The notes below the pieces were generated by a model, which did no database searches, had not been told where the DNA came from, and saw nothing but the letters and a program-made list of their open reading frames with translations. 25,781 nt of DNA from CAIYRG01 sp035318785 (GTDB lineage: Bacteria; Pseudomonadota; Alphaproteobacteria; Micropepsales; Micropepsaceae), in contig DATHDZ010000088.1 of assembly GCA_035318785.1 (NCBI GenBank), positions 1 through 25,781 of the forward strand, read 5' to 3'. The translations under genes and the position numbers were made by a program. Below are positions 22,048 through 25,781 of the stretch, piece after piece; the stretch's first letter is position 1; each line of letters starts with the position of its first letter.

Positions 22048-24009
22048 ATGAAAAAGAGCTCATCGAACAAGGTCGATCGGCGGAAGTTCCTTGCCGGCGT
22101 TGCCGTCGCGGGAGCTGCAGCGGTCACCGCTGAGTCCGGCAAGGCTGCGATCCTTCCGGGCGGTCGGGAACCAGCGCCTGCGCCCGCCGCGCGCCGTCCC
22201 TCCACCGTGCTCGCTCAGGCGGAAATCTCGACGAAGTCGGTACCGGCGCCCGCGGCCGCCAACCCCAATCTGACAAAAGGACGCCCGGGCTCCGACTTCA
22301 TGCTCGATGTCATCAAGACTCTGGATATCGACTACGTCTTCACCAATCCCGCCTCGAGCTGCCGCGGCCTGCACGATTCCATCATCACCTATGGCGACAA
22401 CAAGAAGCCCGAACTTCTCACCGCGATGCACGAGGAATCGGCCACCGCCATGGCGCATGGCTATTTCAAGGTCTCTGGCAAGCCGGCGATCGCGTTGTGC
22501 CACGGCACCGTCGGCCTGCAGCATGCCACGATGGGCATCTACAACGCTTGGTGCGACCGCGTTCCGGTGATCATGATGACCGGCAACAGCCGCGACGCAA
22601 ATCAGCGCCGGCCAGGCGTGCCCACGGTGCATTCGGTGCAAGACCCCGGCGCGATGGTCCGCGACTTCGTCAAATGGGACGACCAGCCCGGTTCGCTTCA
22701 GCACTTCGCCGAATCGCTGGTGCGTGCCTACCGGATCGCGATGACGCCGCCTTACGAGCCGGTGCTCATCGTGCTCGACGAAGATCTGCAGGAGCTCGGA
22801 ATCGAGGACGGCGCCGCGCTTCGCATTCCAAAATTCGCGCTCCCCACGCCGCCGATGGGGGATTCCAATGCGGTGCGCGAGGTTGCGCGCCTTCTCGCGA
22901 GCGCGGAGAGGCCCGTGATCGTCGCGGACCGTGTGGCCAGGACCCAAGCCGCCGTGAAGTCTCTGGTCCAACTGGCCGAGCTGGTCAACGCGACCGTCAT
23001 CGACCAGGGCGGCCGCATGAACTTCCCCAACATGCATCCGCTCTACGCGCGCGGCACGGGCGCGGTGGCCCAGGCCGACGTCATCGTTGGGCTGGAGCTC
23101 ACGGACTTTTTCGGCACCGTCAACGATTTCATCGACAGCGCCGAAGCGCAGCAGAGTTCGCGTCTCCGTGCCGGCGCCAAGCTCGTCAGCATCGGGTCCG
23201 GCGACGTCTTCATCCACTCCAATTTCCAGGACTTCCAGCGCTACCAGGCCGTCGACATCGCGATTGCCGCCGATGCGGAAGCCACGCTTCCTTCCCTCGT
23301 CGAAGCGGTGAAGGCCGAACTCACGCCTGCGCGTCGCGCCGGGATCGAGAAGCGCGGCCAGGCAGCGCAAGCCGCTTATGCGCAAAGCAAGGACCGCATG
23401 CGCGCCGATGCTGCCGCGGCGGCGTGGAACGCAAGCCCGGTCAGCAGTGCTCGGCTTTGCGCGGAACTCTGGCCGTTCATCCGCAACGAAGATTGGGCGC
23501 TTGTGGGGCGCGCGCTTGGCGGCTGGCCGCAACGCATGTGGAACTTCGACAAGCACTATCAATTTATCGGCGGTTCCGGCGGCGCGGGCGTCGGCTACAA
23601 TTTGCCGGCCGCGGTAGGGGCCGCGCTTGCGCACAAGGAACACGGACGGTTTGCCGTCAATATTCAACCCGATGGCGACTGCATGTATGCGCCGGGCGCG
23701 ATCTGGACATCGGCACATCACAAGATCCCGATGCTCACCATCATGAACAACAACCGCGCCTATCATCAGGAAGTCATGCACCTCCAACGCATGGCGGCCT
23801 GGCGTGAGCGCCGGATGGACCGTTGGCATATCGCCACGACGATCCGCGATCCCTATATCAGCTTCGCCAAGCTCGCCGATTCGATGGGCGTGGCGGGCAT
23901 CGGGCCGATCGAGAATCCGAACGATCTCGGCGCTGCGCTCAAGCGTGGAGTCGAGATCGTCAAAGGCGGCGAACCCGTCGTCATCGACGTCGTCATGCAA
24001 CCGCGTTGA
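22048..24009 (+). CDS. Tat-exported thiamine-diphosphate-dependent enzyme
   Basis: A 653-residue member of the acetolactate synthase / pyruvate oxidase / decarboxylase superfamily. The N-terminus is a twin-arginine signal (DRRKFLAG, Arg11-Arg12, then an alanine-rich hydrophobic stretch) followed by a proline/alanine linker to about residue 75. The PYR domain starts near 78 and has the activating glutamate (Glu129 in MHEESATAMAHGY). The central domain is ERPVIVADRVARTQAAVKSL onward. The PP domain contains QPDGDCMY (Asp542) and, 25 residues later, NNN (567-569), matching the Mg-ThDP motif except that its first glycine is proline. Start: GGGAGG 7 bases before ATG 22048; a TTG 15 bases earlier is rejected. 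The cytochrome c gene follows after 8 bases, suggesting an oxidative decarboxylation that passes electrons to it. The substrate is unknown. Confidence 0.88.
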   Translation: MKKSSSNKVDRRKFLAGVAVAGAAAVTAESGKAAILPGGREPAPAPAARRPSTVLAQAEISTKSVPAPAAANPNLTKGRPGSDFMLDVIKTLDIDYVFTNPASSCRGLHDSIITYGDNKKPELLTAMHEESATAMAHGYFKVSGKPAIALCHGTVGLQHATMGIYNAWCDRVPVIMMTGNSRDANQRRPGVPTVHSVQDPGAMVRDFVKWDDQPGSLQHFAESLVRAYRIAMTPPYEPVLIVLDEDLQELGIEDGAALRIPKFALPTPPMGDSNAVREVARLLASAERPVIVADRVARTQAAVKSLVQLAELVNATVIDQGGRMNFPNMHPLYARGTGAVAQADVIVGLELTDFFGTVNDFIDSAEAQQSSRLRAGAKLVSIGSGDVFIHSNFQDFQRYQAVDIAIAADAEATLPSLVEAVKAELTPARRAGIEKRGQAAQAAYAQSKDRMRADAAAAAWNASPVSSARLCAELWPFIRNEDWALVGRALGGWPQRMWNFDKHYQFIGGSGGAGVGYNLPAAVGAALAHKEHGRFAVNIQPDGDCMYAPGAIWTSAHHKIPMLTIMNNNRAYHQEVMHLQRMAAWRERRMDRWHIATTIRDPYISFAKLADSMGVAGIGPIENPNDLGAALKRGVEIVKGGEPVVIDVVMQPR

Positions 24010-24017
24010 GGACGGCC

Positions 24018-24395
24018 ATGAACAACGTCGCACATTCATCGATTCTGGCATCGTCAATTCTGGCAGCGGTGCTTTGCGCGAGCACCGCTGCTGTTGCCGC
24101 ACAAGCGCCGCCGCCGGGCGATGCGGAGCGCGGCAAGGCCGCGTATCTGCGGGTCGGCTGTTACACGTGCCACGGCTTTGAAGGACAAGGGGTACCCGGG
24201 CGCAAATTGGCGCCCAATCCGCTGCCCTATCCGGCGTTTGCCAATTTCGTGCGCACCTCGCCGGGTGAGATGCCGACGTTCACCCCGAAAGTCTTGCCCG
24301 AACAGGACCTCGCCGACATCCACGCTTATCTGCGTTCGAAACCGGCCGCGCCGAATGCCAGCACCATCCCGCTCCTGCAGGAATCCGGTCGCTGA
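24018..24395 (+). CDS. Small monohaem cytochrome c
   Basis: A 125-residue periplasmic c-type cytochrome. The signal peptide runs to about residue 28 (SSILAAVLCASTAAVAAQA). The mature part has one haem site, CYTCH (Cys48, Cys51, His52), and a likely distal ligand Met85 in PGEMPTF. The DLADIHAYLRSKP helix near the C-terminus is typical of class I cytochromes. The mature size of roughly 95 residues fits a soluble electron shuttle. GAGGA, overlapping the stop codon of the upstream ThDP gene, is the ribosome site 7 bases before ATG, so the two are translated from one mRNA. It is inferred to accept electrons from the ThDP enzyme. Confidence 0.92.
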   Translation: MNNVAHSSILASSILAAVLCASTAAVAAQAPPPGDAERGKAAYLRVGCYTCHGFEGQGVPGRKLAPNPLPYPAFANFVRTSPGEMPTFTPKVLPEQDLADIHAYLRSKPAAPNASTIPLLQESGR

Positions 24396-24604
24396 TCATC
24401 GTCGGCACGGCTCCGTATTGAATATCAGACGCATTCGCGCGAGCCCGGACTCCCCGCCCGGGCAACTTGCAACTCACGCGACTGAAGATCGAGCTTCTGT
24501 TGACCTGGTTGCGGAATTTGATCAGGTTGCATCGAAGGATTGGTGAGATTGCGGCCGCACAACCAGATCCATAAGCCGCATCGACCGATCTCGCGGGGGC
24601 GGGC
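24396..24604 (+). other. Gap between cytochrome and FadL-like genes
   Basis: A GCCCGG/CCGGGC hairpin (24443-24448 with 24458-24463) lies 48 bases after the cytochrome stop, without a T-run. No convincing promoter or small gene is visible. The 209-base spacing leaves it open whether the FadL-like gene shares the upstream transcript. Confidence 0.3.
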
Positions 24605-25781
24605 ATGGCAAGGAAAGTCAGAGCGTGCGGGCCCGGTAGGCTCACGAGCAGACTCTGTCTGCGTGCAACGATTTGTCTCGTGGTCTTCAGCGTTGCGTAC
24701 GCGTCGCATCCCGCTCTGGCGGCCGGTTTCCTCAATAATATGCAGAGCACAGGCGCCGCGTCGGTATCGACTGCGGGGCAGACCGCGATCGCGGAGGATG
24801 CCGCGACGGTCTATTACAATCCCGCTGGGATGACTCTCCTCCATGGACCCGAAATCCTCATCTCTTCTGGATTCGTGTTCATGTCCAATGACTTTAAGAA
24901 TGGCGGGACGACCGCCCCCCTCGGTGATCCGGCTCGGGGTTCGAGCGGCAACAACGACCAGTTCTTTGCGGTTCCAAGTCTATTCGCGACGACGCCCCTG
25001 TCCGATCGCTTAAGTGTCGGATTCGGGATTTTCAACCCTTTTGGTCAGGTCAACAAATACGCCGACAACTGGGTCGGACGATATCAACTGCAAAGCATCT
25101 CGCTGAAGTCGATCGATATCGATCCCACGATTGCCTATCGCATAAGCGACGCGTTCTCCATCGGCGGCGGGATCGACATCCAATATGCGCATTTCAAGCG
25201 CAAAAGCGCGCTCGATTTCGGCGCGCTTTGCTTTGCCACGATCGGACCCGCCAATTGTTCCGGGCTCGGGCTCTTACCGCAAAGCGCAGACGGCCAGATC
25301 GCCGTCGAAGCCGAGGATTGGCGCGTCGGATTCAATCTTAGCGCGCTTTACAATTTTGGCGACTCGACTCACATCGGTCTCAACTATCGCTCGGAAGTTC
25401 GCCACGACTTTTCAGGTGACGCGGATTTTATACTACCCGCCGTCGCCGGACCGCTTACTGCGGGCGGACAATTCCAAGACACGAGCGTCCGTTCGTCGGT
25501 AACATTTCCCGAAATCATCGCGCTTGGACTTTCCCAAAAGATCGATGATCGCCTGACCCTGCTTGTCGACGTCGATTGGACGCGATGGAGCCGGATCAAG
25601 CAGATCACGTTCAATTTTGGCAATCCGCTACAGCCGGCCCAAAGCCTCTTGCTGAACTGGGACGACAGCGCGCGGTTTTCCATCGGAGGCATCTACCATC
25701 TCACCGACGATACCGATCTGCGCGCTGGCTTCGCCTACGATCAGTCGGCGACATCGGATGCCTTCCGCAGCGCAGATCTTC
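24605..25781 (+). CDS. FadL/OmpP1-family outer-membrane channel (3' end beyond window)
   Basis: The open frame runs from ATG 24605 to the window end, about 392 codons, with the C-terminus missing. A basic N-terminus and hydrophobic segment (ATICLVVFSVAYASHPALA) form a signal peptide, likely cut before AGFLNNM. The mature N-terminus has the FadL hatch features: QSTGAASVSTAGQTAIAEDA then VYYNPAGM. Alternating beta-strands follow (SLFATTPLSDRLSVGFGIFN, FSIGGGIDIQYAHF, HIGLNYRSEVRHDFSGD). FadL channels move hydrophobic compounds such as long-chain fatty acids or aromatics across the outer membrane. Two cysteines (in GALCFATIGPANCSG) may form a loop disulfide. The ribosome site is weak (GGGGGCGGG). 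It lies downstream of the periplasmic ThDP/cytochrome pair and may supply its substrate, which is inference. Confidence 0.9.
   Translation, partial: MARKVRACGPGRLTSRLCLRATICLVVFSVAYASHPALAAGFLNNMQSTGAASVSTAGQTAIAEDAATVYYNPAGMTLLHGPEILISSGFVFMSNDFKNGGTTAPLGDPARGSSGNNDQFFAVPSLFATTPLSDRLSVGFGIFNPFGQVNKYADNWVGRYQLQSISLKSIDIDPTIAYRISDAFSIGGGIDIQYAHFKRKSALDFGALCFATIGPANCSGLGLLPQSADGQIAVEAEDWRVGFNLSALYNFGDSTHIGLNYRSEVRHDFSGDADFILPAVAGPLTAGGQFQDTSVRSSVTFPEIIALGLSQKIDDRLTLLVDVDWTRWSRIKQITFNFGNPLQPAQSLLLNWDDSARFSIGGIYHLTDDTDLRAGFAYDQSATSDAFRSADL

Noticed and set aside
22060..24102. 680-codon minus-strand open frame opposite the ThDP gene
   Set aside because: It is an antisense shadow in GC-rich DNA. 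The plus strand has the full conserved enzyme with a good ribosome site, and the antisense protein resembles nothing.

Overview
The window (about 25.8 kb, GC-rich, most of it coding) looks like chromosomal DNA from an alphaproteobacterium. The main evidence is a Caulobacter-type flagellar regulatory set: FlbD, the DUF1153 protein SciP, CtrA-like TTAA-N7-TTTA boxes and a consensus sigma-54 promoter. The genus cannot be read from the sequence. A member of Caulobacterales, Micropepsales (Rhizomicrobium-like) or Rhizobiales is an inference only.

Region 1 (151-594) is a DoxX-family membrane protein that converges on the flagellar block. Region 2 (621-8936, minus strand) is one compact operon in the transcribed order fliF-fliG-fliH-fliN-flbD-flhA-flhF. 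It encodes the MS ring, switch, export-apparatus parts, the sigma-54 activator and an SRP-like GTPase. Upstream of it are a CtrA-like box, a strong intrinsic terminator, and sciP (9246-9533), whose product restrains CtrA in Caulobacter. Region 3 (9691-13381, minus strand) is the hook operon fliK-flgD-flgE. Back to back with it, on the plus strand, is flgK-flgL (13678-16751). The gap between fliK and flgK holds a textbook sigma-54 promoter facing flgK and a weaker one facing fliK. Together these regions carry a CtrA/SciP early tier and a FlbD/sigma-54 late tier.

Region 4 (16775-20317) is a junction: a small two-helix membrane protein, mnmA (tRNA 2-thiolation), a CAT-anticodon tRNA with a near-consensus promoter, a frameshifted and truncated IS481-type transposase end, and a secreted calcium-binding (RTX-like) protein built from three nearly identical 285-bp units with a serralysin-type C-terminal domain.

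Region 5 (20389-25781) is metabolic and exported. A signal-peptide NHL-repeat propeller protein is divergent from a two-gene unit encoding a thiamine-diphosphate enzyme with a twin-arginine (Tat) signal and a small monohaem cytochrome c. A FadL/OmpP1-type outer-membrane channel follows and runs off the window. A Tat-exported ThDP enzyme paired with its own periplasmic cytochrome is the least ordinary feature here. I read it as a possible periplasmic oxidative module of unknown substrate. The sequence supports the localisation and cofactor assignments, but not the chemistry.
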